NCBI RefSeq assembly: GCF_015555045.1
Contig: NZ_JADNJQ010000008.1
Location: 1-48,127 of the forward strand
Length of the DNA stretch: 48,127 bases
Source: Collinsella aerofaciens
Lineage (GTDB): Bacteria; Actinomycetota; Coriobacteriia; Coriobacteriales; Coriobacteriaceae
Direction of reading: 5' to 3'
The translations under genes were made by a program, and so were the position numbers. Shown one piece after another: positions 1-9,911 of this stretch; within the stretch, counting starts at the first letter, position 1; each line of letters begins with the position of its first letter. The notes under the pieces were generated by a model. The model did not search any database. It saw only the letters and a program-made list of their open reading frames with translations, and was not told the DNA's origin.

Positions 1-203
1 CATTGTGGCATCCCGAGCCCGCGGAAAGAAGCTGCGCCGCGGGGGAGGCGACCCAAATGGCTTTCTCATATCGTCTTGCGTTGTATACACGTTGTGCTTT
101 GGGACCTACCTCCCCCGTATGCGCTCTTACTCTTTGGCTGTATTTTGAGTCCTTCTAGTGTATTTGAGCGATAATTACTCGCATTGGCGTTAGGGAGGGC
201 TTG
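1..203. other. Region upstream of coaE, no gene recognised
   Basis: No reading frame in this stretch resembles a protein I recognise, and an upstream gene may end before the window. Positions 18-24 and 37-43 (CCCGCGG / CCGCGGG) can form a 7-bp GC hairpin, but no T-tract follows. The last part holds the promoter candidate and the ribosome binding site of coaE. Confidence 0.4.
145..175 (+). promoter_or_regulatory. Candidate sigma-70 type promoter of coaE operon
   Basis: TTGAGT at 145-150 and GATAAT at 170-175 resemble -35 and -10 boxes. The spacing is 19 nt, longer than the ideal 17, so this is a weak assignment. It lies about 28 nt upstream of the coaE start. Confidence 0.3.
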
Positions 204-845
204 ATGTTTACCGTATTTGTCTTGGGCAATATTGCTTCGGGTAAGTCGACGGCCTGCCGCTATTTCGAATCTCGTGGCGCTATGCTTATCGATCTGGATG
301 AGCTTGCAAAATCTCTGTATGTGCCGGGCTCTGATATCGTCAATACTCTCGCGGATGAATTCGGTTGGGACATTTTGGATGAGGAAGGCGGCATTCGCCG
401 CAGCATCCTCGCTTCTCGAGCTTTCGCTTCTCCTGATTCGGTCGCACGGCTCAATGGCATCGTGCATCCCGTTCTGATTGAACAGCTTTCGCTTAGGATT
501 CTCGATCCGGTTTGTTGTACGGTTTCATCTCCCCGTTATCCCTTTGCGGTGGTCGAGGTTTCAGCTCCGACTGGTTTTGAGGATGCATTTGGCTTGGCTG
601 ATGAAATTCTGGTCATTAGCGCCCCTTTGTCAGTTCGTCGCGAGCGCGCTATTCAACGTGGCATGGAGCCATCTGATTTCGATGCCCGTTCTGCTTGCCA
701 GCCCGATGAGTCTGCGCTGTGCAATCTCGCTACAACGGTGATTGATAATTCGGCAGCCGATAATTCGCTCTTTGAGCAGCTTGACTCATGGCTTGCATGC
801 CACGGGTTTATAGATACTCCGGATAAGGAGGAGGCCGATGCCTAA
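204..845 (+). CDS. coaE: Dephospho-CoA kinase
   Basis: Phosphorylates dephospho-CoA on the ribose 3'-hydroxyl with ATP, the last step of CoA synthesis, in the cytoplasm. The 213-residue product has a P-loop GNIASGKST at residues 8-16, a following acidic segment IDLDELAKSLY like the family's IDAD motif, HPVL in the middle, a lid-like RRERAIQRG, and a late VIDNSA matching the family VIDN motif. Family length is about 200 residues. A TTG at 201 directly precedes the ATG at 204; GGGAGGG at 193-199 is better spaced for the ATG. The P-loop is a variant of the usual GGIGSGKS. The 3' end overlaps the next gene by 8 nt, so translation is probably coupled. Confidence 0.88.
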   Translation: MFTVFVLGNIASGKSTACRYFESRGAMLIDLDELAKSLYVPGSDIVNTLADEFGWDILDEEGGIRRSILASRAFASPDSVARLNGIVHPVLIEQLSLRILDPVCCTVSSPRYPFAVVEVSAPTGFEDAFGLADEILVISAPLSVRRERAIQRGMEPSDFDARSACQPDESALCNLATTVIDNSAADNSLFEQLDSWLACHGFIDTPDKEEADA

Positions 846-1419
846 GGCACGTTTCTTTACGTGGTATCGCGTGGCGCCACTTGCCGTTGTGTTCGTCTTC
901 GGCCTTATTTCGCTCGTCTACTCGTGTGCCCCTGCCGCTTTCTTTAAGCCGCTGTATCCGATTGACTACGAGGCGTATGTAAAGCAATCCAGTATATCGC
1001 ATAATCTGGATCCGTATCTGGTGTGCGCTGTCATTAAGTCGGAATCGAATTGGGATCCCGAGGCCGAGTCGAATCAGGGTGCTCAGGGATTGATGCAGCT
1101 GATGCCCGAGACTGCCCAGGATATGATTGCCAAGGGCCTTGTCGACGGAGGGGAGTATTCGGCCGACAATCTTAACGATCCGGCTACGAATATCGAGTTT
1201 GGCTGCGCATACCTCTCGTATCTTCTCGCCTATTTCAACGGGTCGACGGATAGTGCCATCGCCGCCTATAACGCCGGCATGGGCAATGTCGACGGATGGG
1301 CGCAGCAGGGTACGTCGCTTCATAATGCAATTACCTTTCCCGAGACGCAGGTGTATCTGATTCGTGTCAATAATGCCTGGGCTCGCTACAAGACCCTCTA
1401 TCCCGATCGGTTCGTATAG
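838..1419 (+). CDS. Lytic transglycosylase, SLT domain
   Basis: Predicted membrane-anchored murein lytic transglycosylase of 193 residues. An N-terminal hydrophobic segment (about residues 12-35) would anchor or export it. The SLT fold follows: the catalytic glutamate lies in AVIKSESNWDP, followed by GAQGLMQLMPETAQDM and later AIAAYNAGMGNVDGW, all signatures of family 1 soluble lytic transglycosylases. These enzymes cleave the MurNAc-GlcNAc bond non-hydrolytically to give 1,6-anhydroMurNAc ends during wall remodelling. The ATG overlaps the coaE stop and AAGGAGGAGG lies just upstream (about 826-835), so the two genes are co-transcribed. Specific partner or role is not visible. Confidence 0.88.
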   Translation: MPKARFFTWYRVAPLAVVFVFGLISLVYSCAPAAFFKPLYPIDYEAYVKQSSISHNLDPYLVCAVIKSESNWDPEAESNQGAQGLMQLMPETAQDMIAKGLVDGGEYSADNLNDPATNIEFGCAYLSYLLAYFNGSTDSAIAAYNAGMGNVDGWAQQGTSLHNAITFPETQVYLIRVNNAWARYKTLYPDRFV

Positions 1420-1470
1420 GACTATGCCTGCCGCCTGCGTATACTGCAGATATATGAGTTAGGAGTATCC

Positions 1471-3711
1471 ATGGCGGAATTTGAAGTAGAACGCGTTGGT
1501 GGTGAACTTAAGCGCTTTGGCGTTGAAGGCTCTGACGTGCCGTTTAAGGTCGTGTCTCCCTATGACCCTGCAGGCTCTCAGCCTAAAGCCATTGAGTCGC
1601 TTGTGCAGGGTGTGAGGGACGGAGACCGCTATCAGGTTTTGCTGGGCGTGACTGGTTCGGGCAAGACCTTCACGATGGCAAAGACTATTGAGGCCCTGGG
1701 AAAGCCGACGCTGGTCATGGCTCCGAATAAAACGCTCGCCGCTCAGCTTGCGAGCGAGCTCAAAGAGTTCTTTCCCAACAACGCTGTGGTCTACTTCGTC
1801 TCGTACTACGACTACTATCAGCCCGAGGCGTATGTGCCGCAAAGCGATACATATATCGAGAAAGACTCCTCGATTAACGAAGAGGTTGAGATGCTGCGAC
1901 ATCAGGCGACCGCATCGCTGCTCTCTCGACGCGATGTGATCGTTGTCGCATCGGTCTCGTGTATCTATGGCATTGGCTCTCCTGAGGACTATGCAGGTCT
2001 GGCTCCAAACGTCGACAAGAAGGTGCCGCTCGAGCGCGATGACTTTATCCATGCACTTATCGACATTCAATATGATCGCAATGACTATGACCTGGCACGC
2101 GGCACGTTCCGCGTGCGCGGCGATGTTGTCGACGTGTATCCGCCTTATGCCGAGCATCCGTTGCGGTTTGAGTTCTTTGGCGACGAGGTCGAGCTGATTG
2201 CCGAGATCGATGAGGTCACCGGTGAGATGCTTCGTGAGTACGAGGCCATCCCTGTATGGCCGGCATCGCACTACGTGACCGAGAAGCCGAAGGTCAAGGC
2301 GGCTCTGAAATCGATCAGCGAAGAGTGCGAGAAGCGCGTGGCGGAGCTCAAGGCGACCGACAAGTTGCTCGAGGCGCAGCGTCTGCAGCAGCGCACCGAT
2401 TATGATCTTGAGATGCTCGAGACGATGGGCTTTTGCAACGGCATCGAGAACTACTCGCGTCATCTGGACGGTCGCAAGCCGGGTGAGCCGCCGTTTACCC
2501 TAATCGATTACTTTCCCAAGGATATGCTCTGCATCATCGATGAGAGCCATGTGACGGTGCCGCAGATTCGCGGCATGCACGAAGGTGACCGCTCGCGTAA
2601 GGTGACGCTGGTGGAACACGGTTTTCGCCTGCCCTCGGCGCTCGATAACCGCCCGCTTCGTTTCGATGAGTTTGAGGCAAGGATACCCCAGTTTATCTAT
2701 GTTTCGGCCACGCCGGGCGACTACGAGCTGCGGGTGAGCCAAAACGATGTGGAGCAGATTATTCGTCCGACTGGCCTGCTCGACCCCAAGATTGACGTGC
2801 GTCCAGTTCGCGGCCAGATTGACGATCTTGAGGACGAGATTCGCGAGCGCGTTGCCCGCAAGGAGCGCGTGCTGGTGACCACGTTGACCAAGCGCATGGC
2901 CGAGGACCTGACCGACCATCTGCTCGACGCAGGCATTAAGGTCAATTACATGCACTCTGATACGGCGACAATGGACCGTGTCGAGATCCTGCGAACGCTG
3001 CGCGAGGGCAAGATCGATGTTCTCGTTGGCATCAACCTGCTTCGCGAGGGCTTGGATCTCCCCGAGGTCTCACTGGTGGCAATTCTCGATGCCGATAAGG
3101 AAGGCTTCTTGCGCAACCGCCGTTCGCTGATTCAGACGATTGGCCGTGCGGCCCGTAACGCCGATGGTGAAGTCATCATGTATGCAGACGTTGTGACCGA
3201 TTCGATGAAAGAGGCCATCGAGGAGACGCAGCGCCGTCGCGAGATTCAGATGGCATATAACGAAGAACATGGCATTGTGCCCAAGACAGTGCGCAAGGCC
3301 ATCAACGACATCTCAAGTTTTATTGCCGAGGCCGAAAAAACTGTGGGCTCCAAGGGACGCTCGAAGGGCGACTCTCTTGGCCATGGCGCATTCTATACGC
3401 CCGATGAGTCGGGCGAGGGCGGTGTGCCGGAAACGGTGGCGCCCGAGCAGACACTTGCGGAGCAGTTGGAAGAACTGCCGCATGACGAGCTTGTGCGGAT
3501 CGTCGAAACCATGGAAGAGGATATACGTAACGCTTCTGCCGCTATGGACTTTGAGGAGGCGGCGCGCCTGCGCGATGCCGTCGTTCAGATTCGGGCGATG
3601 CTCGAGGGTGCGTCTGAGGACGAGACGATCGAGCGCTTACGCTCGCAGGCCCGCAAGGGTTCCACGTTCGCATCGGGCAGAAAACGCCAGGGTGCACGGT
3701 TTAAGAAATAG
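1471..3711 (+). CDS. uvrB: UvrABC system protein B (excinuclease helicase subunit)
   Basis: DNA-damage verification subunit of nucleotide excision repair; it is loaded by UvrA and recruits UvrC for the dual incision. The 746-residue protein carries Walker A GVTGSGKT (residues 59-66), the beta-hairpin motif [14 protein letters not shown] that inserts behind the lesion, a DESH Walker B, the late helicase motif QTIGRAARN, and a C-terminal UVR motif ([11 protein letters not shown]) that binds UvrC. It is somewhat longer than the usual 660-700 residues, with an extra 20 or so residues at the N terminus and a linker before the UVR motif. AGGAG at 1461-1465 supports the ATG. The gene ends at a strong hairpin terminator facing a convergent gene. 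Confidence 0.97.
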   Translation: MAEFEVERVGGELKRFGVEGSDVPFKVVSPYDPAGSQPKAIESLVQGVRDGDRYQVLLGVTGSGKTFTMAKTIEALGKPTLVMAPNKTLAAQLASELKEFFPNNAVVYFVSYYDYYQPEAYVPQSDTYIEKDSSINEEVEMLRHQATASLLSRRDVIVVASVSCIYGIGSPEDYAGLAPNVDKKVPLERDDFIHALIDIQYDRNDYDLARGTFRVRGDVVDVYPPYAEHPLRFEFFGDEVELIAEIDEVTGEMLREYEAIPVWPASHYVTEKPKVKAALKSISEECEKRVAELKATDKLLEAQRLQQRTDYDLEMLETMGFCNGIENYSRHLDGRKPGEPPFTLIDYFPKDMLCIIDESHVTVPQIRGMHEGDRSRKVTLVEHGFRLPSALDNRPLRFDEFEARIPQFIYVSATPGDYELRVSQNDVEQIIRPTGLLDPKIDVRPVRGQIDDLEDEIRERVARKERVLVTTLTKRMAEDLTDHLLDAGIKVNYMHSDTATMDRVEILRTLREGKIDVLVGINLLREGLDLPEVSLVAILDADKEGFLRNRRSLIQTIGRAARNADGEVIMYADVVTDSMKEAIEETQRRREIQMAYNEEHGIVPKTVRKAINDISSFIAEAEKTVGSKGRSKGDSLGHGAFYTPDESGEGGVPETVAPEQTLAEQLEELPHDELVRIVETMEEDIRNASAAMDFEEAARLRDAVVQIRAMLEGASEDETIERLRSQARKGSTFASGRKRQGARFKK

Positions 3712-3714
3712 CGA

Positions 3715-3757
3715 ACAGGCCCCGAGTTCCCTGTGGAGCTCGGGGCCTGTGTCTTTT
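3715..3757 (+). terminator. Intrinsic terminator after uvrB
   Basis: Positions 3715-3730 pair with 3735-3750 (16 bp with one G-T wobble, loop CTGT), followed by GTCTTTT. It sits between convergent uvrB and the leftward flavoprotein gene, so it may act on both strands. Confidence 0.85.
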
Positions 3758-3776
3758 GCGCGCTGGAATTCGTGCG

Positions 3777-5417
3777 TTAGAGGTCCGCGATCAGGGCTTC
3801 GGCACAACGGATGCCGTCGGTGGCCGCGCTCATGATGCCGCCGGCATATCCAGCTCCCTCACCACAAGGGTAGAGGCCCGGGGTCGACACGGCATGGCAC
3901 GTTCGGTCTCGGGTGACAGTGACCGGTGAGCTCGAACGAGTCTCCACGCCGGTAAGAACGGCATCGGGACGGTCGTAGCCTCGTAGCTTTTTTCCGAGTA
4001 GGGGAAGTCCCAGGCGGAGCGACTCGACGATATGCTGCGGCAGGGCTTCGTCAATTGTCGTCCAGGTCACACCGAGCGGATAGGTGGGCTTTACCTTTCC
4101 GGGCGCCTTGCTGGCGCGTCCTGCGAGGAAATCTCCGACGAGTTGTGCCGGTGCGTTCCAGTTGGAACCGCCCAGGCGATAGGCGGCCGCCTCGCAGGCG
4201 CGCTGGAGCTCGATGCCGGCGAGCGGGTCATCGTTGGGAAGGTCCTCAGGCGTGACGTTAACGAGCAGGGCGGCGTTTGCGTTGCGTCCGTCGCGGGCAT
4301 TGAGGCTGGCGCCGTTGACGCACAGGTGGCCCTGCTCGGAAGAGGCGGCGACAACCTGCCCGCCGGGGCACATGCAAAACGAGAACACGCTGCGGCCGTT
4401 GGGAAGATGGGCGACGAGCTTGTAGGGGGCTGCTCCGAGGGCAGGATGTCCCGCCAAGGCTCCATATTGGGCTCGGTCGATGTCGCGCTGCGGATGCTCG
4501 ATGCGAACGCCCATGGCAAAGGTCTTTTGTGCGAGGGCCACGTTGTGGTCCTTAAGGAGCTCAAAAATATCGCGAGCAGAATGCCCACAGGCGAGGATGA
4601 GGTGCTTTGTTTCGATTGGCTCGTAAGCGGCGTCTTGGGACGATTGGACATCGATACCGGTGATGGCGCCAGACGCGTCGGTGCGAATGTCGACGAGCTT
4701 CGTTCGATAACGGACGACACCTCCGAGCTGCTCGGTGCGCTGGGATATAGCGGTGACAACCTTGGGAAGGATGTCGGAGCCAATGTGCGGCTTGGCATCC
4801 CACAGAATATCGCGGGGCGCACCCGCCTCGACGAAGGTTTCGAGGATAAGGCGATGGGCGGGATTTTTTGTTCCCGTATTGAGCTTGCCGTCCGAGAAGG
4901 TCCCCGCGCCGCCCAGACCAAACTGAATATTGCTCTCGGGGTCGAGGATGCGCTCCTTTAGAAAGAGGTCGATCGCCTGCGAGCGGCGAAATGCCGGGTC
5001 GCCGCGCTCGATAAGCAAGGGCTTAAGACCTGCTTCGGCGAGCGTGAGCGCAGCGAAAAGGCCGGCGCATCCGGCGCCGACAACGACGGGGCGCTCTTTG
5101 GATGCGTCGGAAATGGGGGAGGGGAATGAAGGCTCATCGTCTTCTATCGCGCGTACGAGCGAGCGGTCACGTTCGGAAACGCTGTCGACCGCTTCTCGCT
5201 CGAGGTGGGGACTGGTCAGCTCAACACGAAAGCTCAGGATAAAATGGACGTCTCGTTTTTTGCGAGCGTCGATTGACTTGCGGTGGAGCTCGATGGACTT
5301 GATCTCGGAGTCTTTGCAACGTAGGACGCGCTTGGCGACTCGCTTGCCAACAATGAGGCAGGCATTTTCATCGCCGGCTTCATCGAGCGAAGCGTTGACT
5401 TGGGTGATTTCGATCAT
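3777..5417 (-). CDS. FAD-dependent dehydrogenase, COG2509 type
   Basis: Predicted 546-residue flavoprotein of the uncharacterised FAD-dependent dehydrogenase family. The dinucleotide-binding motif VVVGAGCAGLFAAL lies after an N-terminal domain of about 130 residues that is rich in K and R (GKRVAKRVLRC), as is usual for this family. The family-like segment FGLGGAGTFSDGKLNTG follows, and a C-terminal YPCGEGAGYAGGIMSAATDG completes FAD binding. The start is the ATG at 5417, preceded by AGGAGACC; an upstream in-frame ATG at 5540 lies inside the neighbouring gene and is rejected. It is the last gene of the leftward mrp group, 80 nt after the previous one. Substrate unknown. Confidence 0.85.
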   Translation of the reverse strand: MIEITQVNASLDEAGDENACLIVGKRVAKRVLRCKDSEIKSIELHRKSIDARKKRDVHFILSFRVELTSPHLEREAVDSVSERDRSLVRAIEDDEPSFPSPISDASKERPVVVGAGCAGLFAALTLAEAGLKPLLIERGDPAFRRSQAIDLFLKERILDPESNIQFGLGGAGTFSDGKLNTGTKNPAHRLILETFVEAGAPRDILWDAKPHIGSDILPKVVTAISQRTEQLGGVVRYRTKLVDIRTDASGAITGIDVQSSQDAAYEPIETKHLILACGHSARDIFELLKDHNVALAQKTFAMGVRIEHPQRDIDRAQYGALAGHPALGAAPYKLVAHLPNGRSVFSFCMCPGGQVVAASSEQGHLCVNGASLNARDGRNANAALLVNVTPEDLPNDDPLAGIELQRACEAAAYRLGGSNWNAPAQLVGDFLAGRASKAPGKVKPTYPLGVTWTTIDEALPQHIVESLRLGLPLLGKKLRGYDRPDAVLTGVETRSSSPVTVTRDRTCHAVSTPGLYPCGEGAGYAGGIMSAATDGIRCAEALIADL

Positions 5418-5497
5418 CGAGGTCTCCTTAGAGGCAAGAAAGAGGCCGTCCGGTATCCCAGACAGCCCGAATGCGTTTTTGATTATAGACTGCGCGG

Positions 5498-6769
5498 CTA
5501 CAGGCTGCTTGCAGCGCGAATGCCCGAGAGCCATGCCCACGCAAGGTTAAAGCCTCCGCAATCGGCGTCGATGTCGAGCGCTTCGCCGCAGACGTAAAGC
5601 GGGGCGTCGACAACGCTGCGCGCGCGTAGACTGGGTGTTGAGATACTCTCGACAGATACGCCACCACGCGTGACCTGTGCCGAGCGCTCCTCGGCTGTTC
5701 CCTCAACGAGCAACTTAAAGTGCTTGAGGATCGAGACCAGGTGGATGACATCGTTGGAGCCTGGATGGCACCGCTCGAACGCCGTGCAGACGACGCGGGA
5801 GAGTTGCGGGGCGAGCATGCCGTCGAGCCAACGGGGATCGCGGGGCGAAAAGCCGCCGAGCAGCTCAACGCGCCGGTTGAGCATATCGAGCAGCTCGTCT
5901 TTGGAGAGGTCGGGGAAAACGTCGAGCAGGATCGTATCACCGCGCTGGATACGACGGGAGAGGTTGAAGACAGCGACGCCCGAGATGCCGAAGGCTCGAA
6001 ACAGGACTTCACCGTCTTCGTGCCAGAGCTCATTATGATTGCGGGCGAGCGTCAAGCGGGCGCGGACGCGCAGGCCGTCCAACGTCTTGAGTGCCGCCCG
6101 ATCGCCGACGACCGTTGCCGATACGGGGCAGAGGATGGGGCGCAGCGAAGTGAGGGGGAGGCTAAACGTATCGGCGATACCGGTGGGGTTGCCACCCGTG
6201 GCGATAATTACGGCATGTGCCTCCAGGGCCTCGTTCTTGCGAGGGACATCGGCGAGCGCTTTCCGAAGCGAGCGGAGCTCCGTTTTTCGGTCGTCGTGCT
6301 TTTTTGCCTTGAGCGCCCGCGCTGGACGGTCTATTTGGAGTGTCCAGCCTTCGGAAGCTTTGTGCGCCGAGGCAACGTTGGCTCCGCAGATTAAGGTAAT
6401 ACCTAGGCGGTCGCAAACGTTGAGAAGCGCGTCGCGCACCGATTCTGCGCGAAGGGAGCGCGGGTATAGCCGGCCTTCCTCGGAGGTTGTCATGATGCCC
6501 AGCGAGGAGAAGAAACCCATAAGCTCTTGTTCGGGTTGGGAGCCCATGACAGATTCGACGAATGCGGGGTGGTTATACCGCTGAGGATCAATCGATTCGT
6601 TGGAGAGGTTGCAGCGGCCGTTACCGGTCGCAAGGAGCTTTAGGCCGCAGGCGACATCGCGCTCAACGATGCAGACGCTTTTGCCAGCACGTGCGGCCGT
6701 AATGGCGGCGGCGAGGCCTGAAGCCCCGCCGCCGATTACCAGGACGTCATAGAAGGCGCTCGTGTTCAC
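5498..6769 (-). CDS. NAD(P)/FAD-dependent oxidoreductase, BaiN/HI0933 (YhiN) family
   Basis: Predicted 423-residue flavoprotein. The N-terminal Rossmann motif VIGGGASGLAAAITAARAG (about residues 11-29) is followed by the acidic end ERD and then a family-typical GNGRCNLSNE. A second glycine-rich stretch, IATGGNP, and a C-terminal YVCGEALDIDADCGGFNL match the HI0933-like family. One member (BaiN of Clostridium) acts in bile acid dehydroxylation, but family members are widespread and most have no known substrate, so I do not assign that role. The start is GTG at 6769, immediately after the TAA of mrp (6770-6772), with GAGG five nt upstream; this implies translational coupling. Confidence 0.87.
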   Translation of the reverse strand: MNTSAFYDVLVIGGGASGLAAAITAARAGKSVCIVERDVACGLKLLATGNGRCNLSNESIDPQRYNHPAFVESVMGSQPEQELMGFFSSLGIMTTSEEGRLYPRSLRAESVRDALLNVCDRLGITLICGANVASAHKASEGWTLQIDRPARALKAKKHDDRKTELRSLRKALADVPRKNEALEAHAVIIATGGNPTGIADTFSLPLTSLRPILCPVSATVVGDRAALKTLDGLRVRARLTLARNHNELWHEDGEVLFRAFGISGVAVFNLSRRIQRGDTILLDVFPDLSKDELLDMLNRRVELLGGFSPRDPRWLDGMLAPQLSRVVCTAFERCHPGSNDVIHLVSILKHFKLLVEGTAEERSAQVTRGGVSVESISTPSLRARSVVDAPLYVCGEALDIDADCGGFNLAWAWLSGIRAASSL

Positions 6770-7600
6770 TTAGGCCTCGTCGGTCTCGTGCGGGGTAATA
6801 GCCTCGACGGCAGAGACTGCCTTGGGCAACATGCCATCGGGCAGCGCGGTCTCAACCTCGCCCTTATCGCAGGCCTCGGCGAGTGCCGGATTAATGGGAA
6901 GCGTGCCCAAGATGTCGAGGTTATAGCGCTCTGCGACCTCGGGGAGCTTGCTTTTGCCAAAGACCTCGATCTTCTTGCCGCAGTCGGGGCACTCGATATA
7001 GCTCATGTTCTCGACGATGCCCAGAATGGGGACGTTCATCTTCTCGGCCATGTTGACCGCCTTGGCGACGATCATCGAGACCAGGTCCTGCGGGCTCGTG
7101 ACGATGACGATGCCGTCGACGGGCAGCGACTGGAAGACGGTGAGCGCGACGTCGCCTGTTCCCGGAGGCATGTCGACCAGCAGGTAGTCGATGGGGCCCC
7201 ACGAGGTCTCGCTCCAGAACTGCCTAATGGCGCCTGCGATGACCGGACCGCGCCAAAGGACGGGGTCGGTCTCGTTTTGGAGCAGAAGGTTGGAGCTCAT
7301 GACCTTGACGCCGTGCTCGGAGATTTCGGGCAGCATGAGGTTGCCAAGGGCATGGACGTGGCGTCCGCTCATGCCGAACATCTTGGGGATAGAGGGACCG
7401 GTGATGTCGGCATCGAGGACGCCGACCTTGTGGCCGTGACGGGCAAGCTCGGTGGCGATGGCACCGGTGACAAACGACTTGCCGACACCGCCCTTGCCGG
7501 AAAGCACGGCGATGACGCGTTTGACCTCGGACAGCGTGTTCTCCTCAAATTGCGACGGCGACGTTTGTCCGCCGGCGGCCTGTGCGTGCTCGCAACCCAT
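6770..7600 (-). CDS. mrp: Mrp/NBP35 family P-loop ATPase, Fe-S cluster carrier
   Basis: Predicted cytosolic iron-sulfur cluster carrier or assembly ATPase (ApbC/Mrp family) of 276 residues. It has the deviant Walker A GKGGVGKS at residues 35-42, DADITGPSIP after beta strand 2, DMPPGTGD as the switch region, and a C-terminal CPDCGKK whose CxxC would ligate the cluster at the dimer interface. The ATG at 7600 follows AAGGAG with good spacing; the longer frame up to 7657 has no binding site. It is the first gene of a three-gene leftward group with two flavoproteins, which suggests a link to redox or Fe-S proteins, but that is inference. Confidence 0.9.
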   Translation of the reverse strand: MGCEHAQAAGGQTSPSQFEENTLSEVKRVIAVLSGKGGVGKSFVTGAIATELARHGHKVGVLDADITGPSIPKMFGMSGRHVHALGNLMLPEISEHGVKVMSSNLLLQNETDPVLWRGPVIAGAIRQFWSETSWGPIDYLLVDMPPGTGDVALTVFQSLPVDGIVIVTSPQDLVSMIVAKAVNMAEKMNVPILGIVENMSYIECPDCGKKIEVFGKSKLPEVAERYNLDILGTLPINPALAEACDKGEVETALPDGMLPKAVSAVEAITPHETDEA

Positions 7601-7655
7601 GTATGACTCCTTTGTATATGTTGGGGCCGGAGCCCCGTGATGTGACACGAGCGTC

Positions 7656-7685
7656 ATTGTACCCTCGTTTGCGAGCGGGAGTCAT
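7656..7685 (-). promoter_or_regulatory. Candidate promoter of the leftward mrp group
   Basis: Read on the minus strand, ATGACT (7685-7680) and TACAAT (7661-7656) form -35 and -10 boxes with an 18-nt spacer. The start point would be about 50 nt upstream of the mrp ATG. A small GC hairpin (7623-7627 with 7632-7636) would lie in the leader. Confidence 0.5.
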
Positions 7686-7745
7686 TTGCGATGCATTTGG
7701 GCCGAGCGTGCTTGCAATACGATGGGCCCAAGCGAATGGGCGGGC

Positions 7746-9899
7746 TTACTGAACTTTGCTGGCGAACTCGAGGTATTGCATGCGCTGCAGCTTGTCGATC
7801 GTCGAGGCGTATGGGCTGTCTTCAGATTCCAAGTCGTAGCGCAGCCCGTCGGCACCAAGGTAGCCGGCGACATTGATGGTGGGCACATCTGACCTTGTTG
7901 CAAGCAGGGCCTTTTGATAGTCGGTGAGCGGGGCGCCGATCTTATTAAGGGTAATGGCTGCAACCTCGTTTGCCCCGACGGTGTCGTAGACGTTGAGCTC
8001 GGTATTGCCGGCGATTTCATAGTTAGCCCAGACAAAATATGTCGACTGATAGATACGGAAAGCGTGGCTTGCCGTATCTTCCTGAGGGTACAGCTCGTCG
8101 TTGAGAGTCGTTGCGGCGCTCGGCTGATGGTCGCCAAAAAAGACAAGGACAACCGGTCTGCCGATATTGCGGAGCTCGTTGATAAAGTACTCGAGGTCCC
8201 GGTCGGATGCGTTGATGCAGGTGAGATAGGTGTTGAGCGCGCTATTGGCGCCCTCGCTGGCTCCCTCGACCCAATAGTTTGTCAGCTCCTCGGCGGGAAC
8301 GGTGCCATAGTCGTAGCCGCCGTGATTTTGCATCGTGACGTCAAAGATGAACTGTGGGGCTTCGTCGGTTCTAAGCAGGTCGAGTATCTTGTCGTAGGTG
8401 GCGTAGTCGCATACGCCGGCATGGTAACAGGGCGCACCTTCGAAATCGCCGATCGAAAGAAAGTCTCCAAAGCCCAGCTGCTGATAGATTTTATCTCGAT
8501 GGTAGTTGACGGGGTTTTGCGGGTGCATAGCGGTAGCGGTATACCCAAGCTCCTTAAGGTCCTTTGCCAGGCTGTTGACACCATTCATCTGATATAGCTG
8601 ATAGGGGATTTTGCCTAATCCGACAAAGGCCGTTGTCGCTCCGGTCAAAAATTCGAATTCGGAGTTCGCCGTTCCGCCACCGGCGACCGAAGCGAGCATG
8701 GTGCCGCGAACAAGTGTGTCGGGAAGCGAGTTGTAGAATGCGGGGCCGGTGTACCCGGCCGCCTGGAGCTGCTCAAAGCACGAAAGGTCGCTAAAACTCT
8801 CGTTCATGACGGCAACAATCGTCGGCTTGATTTCATTGAACTGGGCAACGGCCGCCGCGCGCTGCTCGCTCGAGCCATACGTGCTGTCGTAGGTGGCGGC
8901 GAGCTCCTGCTCGATGCTCTGCGCCTCATCGGGCGTATAGTCTTCGGGCCTCTCAATAGGCAACTCGTTGACCATTTCGGTGAACGAAGTGATAAAACCC
9001 TGAGACGCATACGTGGTGATGGGCTGCCAACGGTCAAATCCAAAATCCAGCGCCTGCTCCAAGTCGATGCTGGAAAAGCCCGAGAGCCCCACAACGGTCA
9101 CTAGCAGAAAAGCGCAGAGGTTAGCGGCGATTGCGGGGAAGACATGGGTGGGCGTACGGAGCTTTCGCGGTCGGATAAGCGAAAGAAGCCCCAGGGAAAT
9201 CTCCAGCAGGGCGAGAGAGGTTACGATTCCGGCGGTAAAGGTAAACTCGTATCCCTCGCTCACTTCCATTGCAGTGCCAAGGGCCAAGATATCGCTTGGC
9301 AGGATGGCTTCGCCTTTAAACGTTATGACGAAGTGCTCGGCAATGCCAAGGATGCAACAGGCGACGGGCACGAGGGCCATGACGCCCCCATGACGCTGTC
9401 CCAGCAGATAAAGGGAGAGCAGAACCGTCGCGAGCAGCCCGACGGAAAACCCGAATGAGTTGGCGGGAATGTGATAGAACGTTTCGTTGCAGGCAATTTC
9501 GAGTGAAACGAACGAGAGCGCTGAAACAGCGGCGATGACAAGGATGTCACGGCAAATACAGGCAACCGTTCCCGTCTCAAGATCGGTTTGGTCAATAAGT
9601 CCCGAAACCAAGGGCTCGACAAGAAGTATGACGGCGGCAGCACCGAGCGCCGAATAAGAAAGGACCCATAGGGAACTGTCCTCATTTACGAGCAATTGAT
9701 TCGTAATCCATGCAGCTACCACGCCGAGCGGGATGAGGAGCGTCGCGCACCAAAAGACGCGGGCAATGGGCGGCTTTTCATTGTGTTTGATTGAAAAATA
9801 CACGCGCACGACGACGGCGGCCACGATAAGGACGGCGATGAATATGGGCAGATTGGCCATGTCGCTCGAAGTGATTTCAAGGGGGATATCTTCGGTCAT
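7746..9899 (-). CDS. LTA synthase family phosphoglycerol transferase (sulfatase fold)
   Basis: Predicted polytopic membrane protein with an extracellular sulfatase-like transferase domain (COG1368, LtaS/MdoB group), which moves glycerol-phosphate or a similar group onto a cell-surface polymer or glycan. The 717-residue product starts with about eight hydrophobic helices (to roughly residue 270), then the catalytic domain. Visible active-site motifs are MNESFSDL (metal-binding Glu), GGGTANSEFEFLTG (the Thr is the expected nucleophile), MQNHGGYDY (His) and FFGDHQPS (metal-binding Asp-His). The start is the ATG at 9899 with AGAGGA six nt upstream. LtaS itself usually has five helices, so this is a relative; the acceptor cannot be read from sequence. 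It is divergent from uvrA. Confidence 0.87.
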   Translation of the reverse strand: MTEDIPLEITSSDMANLPIFIAVLIVAAVVVRVYFSIKHNEKPPIARVFWCATLLIPLGVVAAWITNQLLVNEDSSLWVLSYSALGAAAVILLVEPLVSGLIDQTDLETGTVACICRDILVIAAVSALSFVSLEIACNETFYHIPANSFGFSVGLLATVLLSLYLLGQRHGGVMALVPVACCILGIAEHFVITFKGEAILPSDILALGTAMEVSEGYEFTFTAGIVTSLALLEISLGLLSLIRPRKLRTPTHVFPAIAANLCAFLLVTVVGLSGFSSIDLEQALDFGFDRWQPITTYASQGFITSFTEMVNELPIERPEDYTPDEAQSIEQELAATYDSTYGSSEQRAAAVAQFNEIKPTIVAVMNESFSDLSCFEQLQAAGYTGPAFYNSLPDTLVRGTMLASVAGGGTANSEFEFLTGATTAFVGLGKIPYQLYQMNGVNSLAKDLKELGYTATAMHPQNPVNYHRDKIYQQLGFGDFLSIGDFEGAPCYHAGVCDYATYDKILDLLRTDEAPQFIFDVTMQNHGGYDYGTVPAEELTNYWVEGASEGANSALNTYLTCINASDRDLEYFINELRNIGRPVVLVFFGDHQPSAATTLNDELYPQEDTASHAFRIYQSTYFVWANYEIAGNTELNVYDTVGANEVAAITLNKIGAPLTDYQKALLATRSDVPTINVAGYLGADGLRYDLESEDSPYASTIDKLQRMQYLEFASKVQ

Positions 9900-9911
9900 G
9901 GACGTTCCTCT

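Noticed and set aside
1420-1470. LexA box upstream of uvrB
   Set aside because: A GGTTCGTAT segment near 1408 recalls half a box, but the other half does not match.
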